Assembly: GCF_900078335.1 (NCBI RefSeq)
Contig: NZ_FKBR01000019.1
Span: 227,655-291,654 of the forward strand
Direction of reading: 5' to 3'
DNA: 64,000 bases
Origin: Bordetella trematum
GTDB taxonomy: Bacteria > Pseudomonadota > Gammaproteobacteria > Burkholderiales > Burkholderiaceae_B
The translations under genes were made by a program, and so were the position numbers. Position 1 is the stretch's first letter. Every line of letters starts with the position of its first letter. Below, one piece after another: positions 38,475 to 48,362 of the stretch. The notes below the pieces were generated by a model, which worked only from the letters and a program-made list of their open reading frames with translations, searched no databases and was not told the DNA's origin.

Positions 38475-39410
38475 CTACGGCGGATCCATGGCCGGCGTGT
38501 CCGGCGCCTTACGGGTGTCGGGCAGCACTCCGCCGCCTTCGATGGCCTGCGCCCGCAGCGCGTATTGCTGGGTGACGACCGCGCCAAAGAAGAAAATCTG
38601 CGCCGAGTAATACACCCACAGCAGCACCGCGATCAGCGAGCCTGCCGCGCCATAGGCCGAGGCCACGCTGCCGCGGCTCAGGTACAGGCCGATGCCCCAC
38701 TTGCCCAGCAGGAACAGCGCCGCGGTCACGACGGCGCCGGGAATCACGTGGCGCCAGGGCAGCGATACGCTGGGCAGCAGCTTGAAGATCACCGCAAACA
38801 GCGCCGTGACCACCGAGAAGGAAAACAGGCTGGCGATCCATTCGCCGGCCAGCGCCACGCCCGAGTAGGTCCACAGCTCGCCATATAGGCTGCGCGCCAG
38901 GCCCATGGCCGCATTGACCAGCAGGGAAAACAGCAGGAAGCAGGCCAGCACCAGCACCAGCCCGAAAGACAGCAGCCGGCTGCGTACCATGCCGCGCACC
39001 CCGGAGGTGCTGGGCTTGCAGTCCCACAGTTCGTCCAGGCTGGCCTTGAGCTCGGCAAAGGCGGTGGTGGCGCTGAACACCAGCACGCCGATCGACACCA
39101 GCGCCGCGAGCCAGCCCTTGCCCGACTCGTGCGCACTGGCCAGCACCGTGGCCACGACATCGGCGCCGCGCTCGCCCATCAGGTCGCGCACCTGCTCGAA
39201 CAGCTCCGAGCGCACCGTGTCCTCGCCAAAGAAGGTACCCGCCACGGCGATTACCAGGATCAGCATGGGGGCCAGCGAGAACACCATGTACAGGGCCAGC
39301 GCGGCCCCCTTGCTGGAGGCACGATGGCTGGACCACTGGCGCGCGGCGTCCATCAGCAGGCCGGCCAGCGGCCTGGGGTGGCAGATACGCAGCAGCGTCG
39401 GAAAGCGCAT
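38475..39410 (-). CDS. YihY/BrkB-family inner-membrane protein
   Basis: 311 residues, about six membrane segments. Family features: 'KGAALALYMVFSLAPMLILV', 'FGEDTVRSELFEQVRDLMG', 'LVFSATTAFAELKASLDELWD', 'ASAYGAAGSLIAVLLWVYYSAQIFFFGA'. BrkB of B. pertussis was linked to serum resistance, but most relatives have no proven role, and RNase BN naming was an error. It ends in a soluble Pro/Asp tail. Downstream of the groEL terminator, on the same strand. Confidence 0.85.
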   Translation of the reverse strand: MRFPTLLRICHPRPLAGLLMDAARQWSSHRASSKGAALALYMVFSLAPMLILVIAVAGTFFGEDTVRSELFEQVRDLMGERGADVVATVLASAHESGKGWLAALVSIGVLVFSATTAFAELKASLDELWDCKPSTSGVRGMVRSRLLSFGLVLVLACFLLFSLLVNAAMGLARSLYGELWTYSGVALAGEWIASLFSFSVVTALFAVIFKLLPSVSLPWRHVIPGAVVTAALFLLGKWGIGLYLSRGSVASAYGAAGSLIAVLLWVYYSAQIFFFGAVVTQQYALRAQAIEGGGVLPDTRKAPDTPAMDPP

Positions 39411-39480
39411 GGGGGCTCACAGAAAACGGATCAACCTCATTGTAGGCATGCCCGGCCCCGGCCAGGCAAACCGGCCGCAC

Positions 39481-39513
39481 AAAACAAAACCCCCGCGGGC
39501 AGGCCCGAGGGGG
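39481..39513 (-). terminator. Rho-independent terminator of groESL
   Basis: On the minus strand an 11-bp stem with one mismatch (39503-39513 with 39490-39500), two-base loop, then TTTTGTTTT. It lies 66 bases after the groEL stop. Confidence 0.87.
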
Positions 39514-39579
39514 TCTTGATCGCAAGAGAGAGCCGCGTGGCGAAGGTACGCGGCGCTCCCGAAGGCCGGATGGCGGGAC

Positions 39580-41223
<1,644 letters not shown>

Positions 41224-41253
41224 TCAGCTTCCTTCCGAGAATGGGGTTCGCAA

Positions 41254-41541
41254 TTACTGGATCACGGCGAGGATTTCTTCCTCGCGGATGACGAGCAGCT
41301 CTTCGCCATCGACCTTGACGCTTTGACCGGCATACTTGCCGAACAGCACCTTGTCGCCGACCTTCAGGTCGACCGGCAGAACCTTGCCGTCTTCCGTCTT
41401 CTTGCCGGGGCCGACAGCCAGCACTTCGCCTTGATCGGGCTTTTCAGCGGCGCTGTCGGGGATGACGATGCCGGAAGCGGTCTTACGCTCGTTGTCCAGG
41501 CGTTTGACGATCACGCGATCGTGCAGGGGACGCAGGGCCAT
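41254..41541 (-). CDS. groES: Co-chaperonin GroES (Hsp10)
   Basis: 95 residues. '[27 protein letters not shown]' includes the mobile loop that contacts GroEL; '[11 protein letters not shown]' and '[32 protein letters not shown]' complete the beta-barrel. First gene of groESL; leader of about 60-80 bases from the promoter carrying a CIRCE operator. Confidence 0.98.
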   Translation of the reverse strand: MALRPLHDRVIVKRLDNERKTASGIVIPDSAAEKPDQGEVLAVGPGKKTEDGKVLPVDLKVGDKVLFGKYAGQSVKVDGEELLVIREEEILAVIQ

Positions 41542-41597
41542 GAAGAACTCCTGTTTCGATAACTAGAAGATTGATCGGTTTTGGCGCGGGAGGCTTG

Positions 41598-41624
41598 TTA
41601 GCACTCACCGGCGACGAGTGCTAA
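41598..41624. promoter_or_regulatory. CIRCE operator (HrcA binding site)
   Basis: TTAGCACTC (41598-41606), nine-base spacer, GAGTGCTAA (41616-41624): exact consensus inverted repeat. Its outer edge touches the groESL -10, so HrcA binding would block RNA polymerase. HrcA itself is not encoded here. Confidence 0.96.
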
Positions 41625-41651
41625 TTATAGGGATGACTTCGCAGGCTTCAA
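41624..41651 (-). promoter_or_regulatory. groESL promoter
   Basis: On the minus strand TTGAAG (41651-41646), 16-base spacer, perfect TATAAT (41629-41624). The upstream CTTGAAG also resembles a sigma-32 -35 element, so overlapping housekeeping and heat-shock promoters are possible. Confidence 0.8.
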
Positions 41652-42016
41652 GGGGGAGGGGGCGTGCTGTTACATATTGGTGGGGAAATAATTGGGGACG
41701 GGTGTTGGATTCCATTGAGTCTGGAATTTTCGTCATCCCGTCTGGCACTGACGGCGCCGCTCGTGATGGGCGCTGACCGCAGTCGTAGCGTCGCTGGCGG
41801 CCGCATGGCCGGATGCACTCTGTGCCGGCTTGGTGCAACGCATTGAAAAATAATGATTTATCCGATTTTTCCTCGACTTGGGGAAAGTTCAGACATCGTG
41901 AATCTGCATTGCTCGCTCTATGCGCTATGAGGCTTTCCGGTCGCAGCCTTGCCGGATGCGGGCCGGGCGAGGTCTGTACGCCGTGCCCTGCCGGATCCGC
42001 GGCGGGAAGGGTGATG
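41652..42016. other. Intergenic region between groESL promoter and LysR gene
   Basis: About 365 bases with no convincing gene. A weak inverted repeat around 41709-41732 (ATTCCA/TGGAAT) followed by T bases could terminate the plus strand, but nothing is transcribed towards it. The last ~150 bases follow the LysR stop. Nothing else recognised. Confidence 0.45.
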
Positions 42017-42916
42017 TTATCTGGCGGCGCATATGCTCAATAGCCACTCGCGGAACACTCTGCATTTGCGCGGCAGCTCGGCGCGCGGATACACCAGGTA
42101 CCAGCTCTTGTTGCTCGTGATGGGGCGCTCGAAGGGGATCAGCAGTTCCTTGCGCCGGAGCATTTCCGTGGCGAACGAAGGTCGGCCGAGCACGACGCCC
42201 ATGCCTGCGAGCGCGGCTTCGACCGCAACGACATAGGAGTCGAACTGGTGCCCCTTGGCGAGCAGGGCGGGATCGGGCAGGCGCTCCGCACCCTGGCGCG
42301 TTTCCCGGAACCATCGCGGCCAATCCTCCGGCGACGTCGTGATATGCAGCAGCGGAAAACGCAGCAGTTCATCGGGTTGCAGCAGCGTACTGCGCCGGTA
42401 CAGCTGCGGAGACAGCATGGGCACCATGTCCGGACTGACCAGTGGTTCGAAGCAGAACTGCGGGTCATGCTCATACGCCCGAATGGCCAGGTCACAGGTG
42501 TCGTAAAAATCCGTCAGCGCATGGGTCACCGATAGCAGCTTGATCTGGATCCAGGGGTGGCGCCGCGTGAAGTCAGGCAGCCTGGGAATCAGCCAACGCA
42601 TCGCGAAATTGGGCAGCACGCTCAGGGTCAGCGTGGAGGCGGCTTGCGGGCCGGTCACGTCCTCCGTGGCCGCCTGGATCAAGTCGAATGCGCTTTTGAG
42701 CGAGGGGGCCAGGCTCTCGCCCCGCTCTGTCAGCTCCAGCCCCCCCCGCGTGCGGCGAAACACCGCAAAGCCGAACCATTCCTCCAGGCTTTTGATCTGC
42801 TGGCTGACCGCCGCCGGCGTGACATGCAGGTCCTGCGCGGCCTGCGCGAAGCTGCGCAGGCGCGCGGTCGCCTCGAATACCTGAAGCGCCTTCAAAGGAG
42901 GAAGTCTGCGGCTCAT
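42017..42916 (-). CDS. LysR-family regulator (GcvA-like)
   Basis: 299 residues from ATG 42916; a TTG six codons upstream is an alternative, and neither has a clear ribosome binding site. N-terminal helix-turn-helix 'RSFAQAAQDLHVTPAAVSQQIKSLEEW' and the GcvA-type 'LPPLKALQVFEATAR' opening; C-terminal effector domain with 'DLAIRAYE' and 'GVVLGRPSFATEML'. Divergent from the catabolic-type cluster at 43037-47046 and the obvious candidate for its control; the ~120-base intergenic region carries both promoters. Confidence 0.87.
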   Translation of the reverse strand: MSRRLPPLKALQVFEATARLRSFAQAAQDLHVTPAAVSQQIKSLEEWFGFAVFRRTRGGLELTERGESLAPSLKSAFDLIQAATEDVTGPQAASTLTLSVLPNFAMRWLIPRLPDFTRRHPWIQIKLLSVTHALTDFYDTCDLAIRAYEHDPQFCFEPLVSPDMVPMLSPQLYRRSTLLQPDELLRFPLLHITTSPEDWPRWFRETRQGAERLPDPALLAKGHQFDSYVVAVEAALAGMGVVLGRPSFATEMLRRKELLIPFERPITSNKSWYLVYPRAELPRKCRVFREWLLSICAAR

Positions 42917-43036
42917 CGTGATGTTGGCTATCAAGCAATTCCATGGGTGACATTAGAAATTCTAACGATGATTGGCATCATGCTTAGAAAAAAGGCGGCA
43001 AAAATGAAGGCTACGCCAAAGGAGACATTCAAGAAC

Positions 43037-43474
43037 ATGACGATGGAAACCATTACGCCGCAGGTTCACATGGCCTGCGTCGATGCCATTCAACGATTTG
43101 CCATGCTGGTGGACGCGGCAAGGTACGACGAGGCCGCCGAACTGTTCGCCGTCGATGGCGTGCTGCAGCGCCCCAATGAACGTATCGAAGGCCGTGCGGC
43201 GTTGCTGTCGTCCTTCAAGGCCCGGCCAGTCCAACGCCTGACGCGCCACATTCTCACCAACGTGCTGCTGGAACCCGCCGGCCCCGGCCGGATTCGCGCC
43301 TTCAGCTATGTCTCGGTCTATCGTCATCTGGGCCAGGAACCTGTGCGGCCCGAGCTGCCGGTGGCCGCCCGGCCGCCGGAGACCATCGCGGAGTACAGCG
43401 ATGAGCTGTGCCTGCACGACGGTCAATGGCTGCTTCGGCGCCGCACGGTGCGCCCTGTGTTCGACACGCCCTAG
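43037..43474 (+). CDS. SnoaL/NTF2-like protein
   Basis: 145 residues from ATG 43037 with AGGAG 12 bases upstream; ATG 43004 with AAGGCGG is a plausible longer start (156 residues). Cone-shaped NTF2-like pattern: 'DAIQRFAMLVDAARYDEAAELFAVDGVL', 'RIEGRAALLSSFKA', 'RHILTNVLLE', 'DGQWLLRRRTVRPVF'. Such proteins act as small isomerases, hydratases or binding modules. First gene of the sulfolactate-like cluster; role there unknown. Confidence 0.7.
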   Translation: MTMETITPQVHMACVDAIQRFAMLVDAARYDEAAELFAVDGVLQRPNERIEGRAALLSSFKARPVQRLTRHILTNVLLEPAGPGRIRAFSYVSVYRHLGQEPVRPELPVAARPPETIAEYSDELCLHDGQWLLRRRTVRPVFDTP

Positions 43475-43530
43475 GGCAAGGCTTTTTCCGGCACGGCCGA
43501 ACCTGAGGCCGGATGCTGAAGGAGAACGTG

Positions 43531-44526
43531 ATGTCTGAAATGCACAGGCGGCCAGGCGCGATGCGCAAGGGGCTGTCCCGTCTGCAATGCGCAGTCTTGA
43601 TCGCCCTTGGCGCGCTGTCGCTGGCTGGCGCCGCCCGGGCCGAGGACCCGGCCATCCGCATCGTGGTGTCGCTGCCGGCTGGCGGCGGCGTGGATGTCAT
43701 GGCGCGCTATCTGGCCCAGCAACTGGGAAAGGAGCTGCAACGTTCCGTGGTGGTGGAGAACCGCCCCGGCGGCAGCGGGACGATCGCCGCTCGCGCGGTC
43801 ATGAATGCGCCGGAGGGTCAGACGACCCTGCTGGCGGGGGGGAACCAGGAAATCACCATTGCGCCGCATCTGCTCAAAGATGCGCACTACCGGCCGCTGG
43901 AGTCCCTGGTGCCGGTGCTGCAAGTCGGCGTGGTGCCGTCGGTCGTGGTCGCCAAGGCTGGAACCGACGCCGGACCCGACGCCTTGCTGCAAGGCCTGAA
44001 GGAGCGGCGCGACTTGTCCATCGGCATACCCGGACGCGGCACGCCCATGCATATCGCCCTGGAAGACGTCGCTCACCAGGCTGGCGGGCAATTCCTGGCG
44101 GTGCCGTACAAGGGAGCGCCAGACGTGCTGACGGGGGTGTTGTCGGGATCCACCCGATATGGCGCCGTCGGTTATTCGGCCGCCAAGAGCATGCTGGACG
44201 GGGGCAGCCTCGTCACGGTGGCCGTGTTGGCGCAACAGCGCTCCCCGCTGCTTCCCCAGGTGCCTGCCATGGCCGAGCAGACCCTGTTCGAGCAAGGCCT
44301 GCCGCAAGTCTGGTACGGCTTTTTCATGCCGGGCAAGACGGCCGAGGACGAGGTGCGCAAGATCTCCGCTGCCTTTGAGCGGCTGCTGGGCCAGGCGCCC
44401 GTGCAGGCCCGCTTGCGAGAGCTGGGCATCCAGGTCACCGGCCTGGGGGAGTCCGCATTCGCCCAGGCGCTGGAGGCCGAATCCCGCTACTACCGCGATG
44501 CCATTCTTCAATACAAGGTTCAATGA
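43531..44526 (+). CDS. Tripartite tricarboxylate transporter receptor (Bug/TctC family)
   Basis: 331 residues from ATG 43531 behind AAGGAG. Signal peptide ends near 'LSLAGAARAED'. Bug signatures: 'IRIVVSLPAGGGVDVMARYLAQQLG', 'VVVENRPGGSGTIAARAV', 'VPYKGAPDVLTGVLSG'. It is a periplasmic carboxylate-binding protein. No TctA/TctB membrane genes accompany it, which is typical of the expanded Bordetella Bug set. Co-transcribed with UxaA-family genes (overlap at 44523), so its ligand is probably their substrate, possibly sulfolactate. Confidence 0.9.
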   Translation: MSEMHRRPGAMRKGLSRLQCAVLIALGALSLAGAARAEDPAIRIVVSLPAGGGVDVMARYLAQQLGKELQRSVVVENRPGGSGTIAARAVMNAPEGQTTLLAGGNQEITIAPHLLKDAHYRPLESLVPVLQVGVVPSVVVAKAGTDAGPDALLQGLKERRDLSIGIPGRGTPMHIALEDVAHQAGGQFLAVPYKGAPDVLTGVLSGSTRYGAVGYSAAKSMLDGGSLVTVAVLAQQRSPLLPQVPAMAEQTLFEQGLPQVWYGFFMPGKTAEDEVRKISAAFERLLGQAPVQARLRELGIQVTGLGESAFAQALEAESRYYRDAILQYKVQ

Positions 44527-44819
44527 TGAAAGCCAATCTCGCCCTGATGATCGACCCGAGCGACCACGTGGCCACTGCCTTCGTGGCCCTGCCTGCCGGC
44601 AGCAATGTTGCGGTGCAGGCCGGACCGGCCGCGTACCGTGTCACGTTGCGCGACGCCATCCCCTGCGGACACAAATTCGCCCTGACCGACATCGACGAGG
44701 GCAGCGAAGTGCGCAAGTACGGCGCGCCCATCGGACGCGCCACGCGACCGATATCCGCGGGCGATCATATCCATCTCCACAATCTGGAAAGCCAGCGTGG
44801 CAGGGGGGATCGCTCATGA
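44523..44819 (+). CDS. suyA: UxaA-family small subunit (SAF domain), SuyA-like
   Basis: 98 residues; ATG 44523 overlaps the receptor stop, with a second ATG three bases later. Single SAF domain: 'DHVATAFVALPAGSNVAVQ', 'VTLRDAIPCGHKFALTDI', 'VRKYGAPIGRATRPISAGDHIHLHNLES'. Size fits SuyA, the ~8-10 kDa subunit of (2R)-3-sulfolactate sulfo-lyase; altronate or galactarate dehydratases are usually one fused chain. Overlaps the large subunit by four bases. The assignment rests on size, pairing and the ComC-like neighbour. Confidence 0.68.
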   Translation: MMKANLALMIDPSDHVATAFVALPAGSNVAVQAGPAAYRVTLRDAIPCGHKFALTDIDEGSEVRKYGAPIGRATRPISAGDHIHLHNLESQRGRGDRS

Positions 44820-46006
44820 ACGCATCTGTCTGGGGATACCCGCGCGGCGATGGCAGCTTCGGCATCCGCAACCATGTCGCCGTCATCGCGGCGATGGATA
44901 ACGTCAACCCGGTGGCGCGCCGCATCTGCGAGTCCGTCAAGGGCACGGTGCCTGTTTGCGTTGCCTATGGGCGAGGTCAGTTTGCAGACGATCTGGCCCA
45001 GCATGACCGCGTACTGCTGAACTATGCCACCCATCCCAATGTGGCCGCCGTGCTGATCATCGGCCTGGAGCCCGTCACCACACAGCGCCTGGCCACCGCC
45101 GTGGCGGCCGCCGGCCGGCCCGTGCGGGCGCTGGACGTGCAGAGCGCCGGCGGCACCATTGAAGCGGTCGCGCAAGGGATCCGCGAGGCCGCCGCGCTGG
45201 TGGTCGAGAGCTCCGGCATCATGCGTACGCCTATGCCCTTGAGCGAGCTGGTGATCGGCGTCGAATGCGGCGCTTCCGACGCTACCTCGGGCTTGACCGC
45301 CAACGCCACCACCGGGCTGGTGGCGGACTGGGTGGTACAAGCCGGAGGCGTGGTGATCCTGTCGGAGATCGACGAGATCGTGGGCGCCGAAGCCAGCCTT
45401 GCGGAGCGCGCCTGCGACCCGGAGGTCGCGGCGCGATTGCTGGCAGCCGTGGCGCGCCTGGAGGCCTTGTCCGCCTTTCAGGGGCTGCAGCTGTGGCCGC
45501 TGGGCGAGGACAACATCGCGGGCGGCCTGACCACGGTGGAGGAGAAATCGCTGGGAGCAGTGCGCAAGGGCGGCACGTCCCCGCTGCGCGAGGTAATCGG
45601 CTACGGCGAAAAGCCACAGCGCAAAGGACTGGTCTTCATGGATGCTCCCGCGCCAGGCGTGGAGAACATCGCCGCCCTGGCGGCCGGGGGAGCGCACCTG
45701 ATCCTGTTCAACACCGGCGTGGGCAATCCGGTGGGGCATTCGCTTTCGCCCACCATCAAGCTGACCGGAAACCCCGCCACCGCACAGCGCTTTGCCGACA
45801 ACATCGATGTGGACGTCAGCGGCATCCTGACGGACGGGCAGACGCTTGAGCAAGCGGCCGAAAGGCTGAGGGACGCCATGCTGCGCGTGGTTGACGGCCG
45901 GATGACGCAAAGCGAAGTGCTGGGCGACACGGAGGTTTCCATCTCCCGCATCGAACTGGGCTTCATGCGCCACTTGCGTCAGCATGCGCCGGAGCTGCTG
46001 GCATGA
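44816..46006 (+). CDS. suyB: UxaA-family large subunit, SuyB-like sulfo-lyase/dehydratase
   Basis: 396 residues from ATG 44816. UxaA catalytic-domain features: 'GYPRGDGSFGIRNHVAVIAAMD', 'VVESSGIMRTPMPLSELVIGVECGASDATSG' with the conserved Cys, 'LSEIDEIVGAE', 'GLVFMDAPAPGVENIAALAAGGAHLILFNTG'. Iron-dependent beta-elimination is the family chemistry. With the small subunit and a ComC-like dehydrogenase next door, 3-sulfolactate to pyruvate plus sulfite is the best guess; other sugar-acid dehydrations remain possible. Confidence 0.72.
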   Translation: MNASVWGYPRGDGSFGIRNHVAVIAAMDNVNPVARRICESVKGTVPVCVAYGRGQFADDLAQHDRVLLNYATHPNVAAVLIIGLEPVTTQRLATAVAAAGRPVRALDVQSAGGTIEAVAQGIREAAALVVESSGIMRTPMPLSELVIGVECGASDATSGLTANATTGLVADWVVQAGGVVILSEIDEIVGAEASLAERACDPEVAARLLAAVARLEALSAFQGLQLWPLGEDNIAGGLTTVEEKSLGAVRKGGTSPLREVIGYGEKPQRKGLVFMDAPAPGVENIAALAAGGAHLILFNTGVGNPVGHSLSPTIKLTGNPATAQRFADNIDVDVSGILTDGQTLEQAAERLRDAMLRVVDGRMTQSEVLGDTEVSISRIELGFMRHLRQHAPELLA

Positions 46007-47046
46007 GCGCCCCGACCGCCACCGCCGCGCGGCTGACAGAATGGGTTGCAGCCGTCTTGCAGCACGCGGGCGTCGCCCCCAGACATGCGTCGCTGGCCGC
46101 CGAAGTCATGGTGCGCACGGAACTGCGAGGCGTGGCGACTCACGGCCTGACGCGTCTGGCTTCCTACCTGGACAAGCTGCGTTGCGGTGAAGTGAATCCC
46201 GCGCCCGACATCCGCGTGCAGCGCAGTCCGGGCATCTGCACCATTGACGCCGATGGCGCCCTGGGCCAGGTGGCCGCTCTGACAGCCATGCACGAAGGCC
46301 TGGCGATGCTGGAAACAGAGGTTTCCGTGATATGCCGCATCCGCGACTGCGGCCACCTGGGCGCCCTGGGCCACTATGCCCTGCTGGCGGCCGAGCGCGG
46401 CCACATCGCCCTGGTGTTCCAGCGCACGCCGCCGCTCATGGCCTTGCCGGGCTATGCGGGTCGGGCGGTGGGCAACAACCCGATCGCTTTTGGCTGCCCT
46501 GTCCCTGGCGCGGCGCCTCTGGTTTTCGACATGGCCTGCAGTGTGGCCGCACGCGGCCACATCCTGCTGGCGGCCCGGGAAGGGCGCGACATTCCTGCCG
46601 ACTGGGCCCTGGATGCCGCCGGCCAGCCGACCACTGCGGCCGACGCCGCCCTGGAAGGCGCCTTGTTGCCTATGGCGGCCCACAAGGGAATGGGGCTGGC
46701 CATCATGGCCGAGTGCCTGGCTGGCGCGCTGGCCGGCGCCGCACCCGAGTCGCGCCAGAAGATGCAGCACACGCCGCGCAGCGGCGCAGCGGGCGGACAA
46801 AGCACCCTGATCTGGCTGGTGAACCCGCAATGCGCGGGCCAGTCGTCGTTTGCCGACTACATGCACGAATGGGCCGCGGGCTTCCAGCTGCGCGGCGGCG
46901 CGCAAGCCCGTCTGCCGGGGGCGCGGGCTGCCGCCTGCGAGCAGGCGGCTCTTGCCGATGGGCTGCGTATTCCCGCGGCCCTGGCGCGTGAACTGGAGGC
47001 CGTCGGTCAGGCTACGGGATGCCCGCCGCCATGGGCCGTCGATTGA
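46003..47046 (+). CDS. comC: Ldh2-family (malate/L-lactate/sulfolactate) dehydrogenase, ComC-like
   Basis: 347 residues, ATG 46003 overlapping the previous stop by four bases. Ldh2/MDG family: catalytic 'GVATHGLTRLASYL', 'GHLGALGHYALLAAERGHIALVFQ', 'VGNNPIAFGCPVPGAAPLVFDMA', 'AAHKGMGLAIMAECLAGAL'. These NAD(P)-dependent enzymes oxidise 2-hydroxy acids; ComC interconverts sulfopyruvate and (2R)-3-sulfolactate. Last gene of the cluster, which supports a sulfolactate pathway. The symbol is tentative. Confidence 0.7.
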   Translation: MSAPTATAARLTEWVAAVLQHAGVAPRHASLAAEVMVRTELRGVATHGLTRLASYLDKLRCGEVNPAPDIRVQRSPGICTIDADGALGQVAALTAMHEGLAMLETEVSVICRIRDCGHLGALGHYALLAAERGHIALVFQRTPPLMALPGYAGRAVGNNPIAFGCPVPGAAPLVFDMACSVAARGHILLAAREGRDIPADWALDAAGQPTTAADAALEGALLPMAAHKGMGLAIMAECLAGALAGAAPESRQKMQHTPRSGAAGGQSTLIWLVNPQCAGQSSFADYMHEWAAGFQLRGGAQARLPGARAAACEQAALADGLRIPAALARELEAVGQATGCPPPWAVD

Positions 47047-47105
47047 GCCGCCGCGCCAGAAGGCATTGCCGGGCGGGATGAATGCCGGCATCGGGGGCGG
47101 GCCGC

Positions 47106-48167
47106 CTACGCCCGGGCGACCTCCAATGTCACCGTCCCGCAGCGGCGTAGCTGAACGACCTGTTCCGCGCCCACGGCGCGGGCGCGGAGCTGGCCGCAGC
47201 CGGCGTCGACGTCCTGGCCGGCGCTGTTCCTGACCTTGGTCAGCACGCCCCGGCGGTGCAGGGAACGGACGATCTCCTGGATGCGGCCGGCGTCGGGCCG
47301 TTGGTAGTCATCGCCTTCGAGGCTGTTGAAGGGGATCACGTTGAGCACGCCATACTTGCCTTTGAGCAGGCGCGCCAGGGCGTCGAGTTCGTCGTCGCCG
47401 TCGTTGATGCCCTTGAGCAGCGTCCATTGGTACTGGATTGGGTAGTCGGTGTCGCGGGCGTATTTTTCGCCGTGTTCGATCAGGGCTTGCGGCGTGATTC
47501 TCGGGGCGCGGGGCAGGAGGTGCTGGCGCAGGTCGGCTTTGGTTGTGTGCAGCGACAGGGCCAGGGCGGGTTTGACGCGTTGCCGGGGCAGGGCGTCGAA
47601 GACGCGCAGGTCGCCCACCGTGGAGAACACGAGATTCTTGTGGCCGATGTTGCCTTCGGTGCCCAGCAGGTTGATGGCTTCGAGCACGTTGTCCAGGTTG
47701 TGCGCCGGCTCGCCCATGCCCATGAAAACGACTTTTTTCACGGCGCGCTGGCGGCGCGCCAGCACGACCTGGGCCAGGATTTCCATGCTGCTGACCTGGC
47801 GCAGCAGGCCGCTTTTGCCGGTCATGCAGAAGCGGCAGCCGACCGCACAGCCGACCTGGGTGGAGACGCAGAGCCCGTCGCGCGGCAGCAGCACGCTTTC
47901 CACCATCTGTCCGTCGGCCAGCTCGACCAACAGGCGCGAGCCGTCCTGGCCGGCATGTTCGGCGTGGACGCGGGCCAAGCCATCGAGTTCGGCGGTCAGC
48001 GCGGGGATGGCGTGGCGCAGCGCGAGCGGCAGGAAGTTCTCGGTGCTGCGACGCCGCGTGCCCTGGTCGAGCGCTTGCCCCTGAAGCCAGACGCGCATGA
48101 CCCGGCCGCGATGCAGGGGCAGGGCGCCGAGGGCGGCGAGGCGTTGGTCGAAGTCGGAGAAGCGCAT
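47106..48167 (-). CDS. RlmN/Cfr-like radical SAM RNA methyltransferase
   Basis: 353 residues from ATG 48167. Radical SAM cluster 'CVSTQVGCAVGCRFCMTGK' (CxxxCxxC), 'VFMGMGEPAHNLDNVLEAI', 'FSTVGDLRVFDALP', and near the C-terminus 'NSAGQDVDAGCGQL' with the Cys that forms the methylated intermediate. These residues match the RlmN mechanism for C2 methylation of adenine in 23S rRNA and tRNA. The N-terminal ~60 residues are divergent and the genomic context is not that of housekeeping rlmN, so this is probably a paralogue with its own target. Confidence 0.82.
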   Translation of the reverse strand: MRFSDFDQRLAALGALPLHRGRVMRVWLQGQALDQGTRRRSTENFLPLALRHAIPALTAELDGLARVHAEHAGQDGSRLLVELADGQMVESVLLPRDGLCVSTQVGCAVGCRFCMTGKSGLLRQVSSMEILAQVVLARRQRAVKKVVFMGMGEPAHNLDNVLEAINLLGTEGNIGHKNLVFSTVGDLRVFDALPRQRVKPALALSLHTTKADLRQHLLPRAPRITPQALIEHGEKYARDTDYPIQYQWTLLKGINDGDDELDALARLLKGKYGVLNVIPFNSLEGDDYQRPDAGRIQEIVRSLHRRGVLTKVRNSAGQDVDAGCGQLRARAVGAEQVVQLRRCGTVTLEVARA

Positions 48168-48362
48168 GGGGGCGAATTCTACTCCGCCGCCCCGCAGACC
48201 AGGGCTGGCGATCCATAGGCAGCGCTGGCTGCGCACGCGGACTCTGGCTTGGCAGTAAGTTAAATTTTCCCCAACGATGCCGTTTGAGGGATGCCGGATG
48301 TGGCGCAAGATGCCGCGGCCGCGAGTCATGAGGTCAATAGCGGTGACAAGAAGAGGGGGGGC

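Noticed and set aside
47308..48216. Alternative minus-strand frame of about 300 codons inside the RlmN-like gene
   Set aside because: Arg/Pro/Ala-rich shadow frame; the neighbouring frame carries the complete radical SAM motifs.
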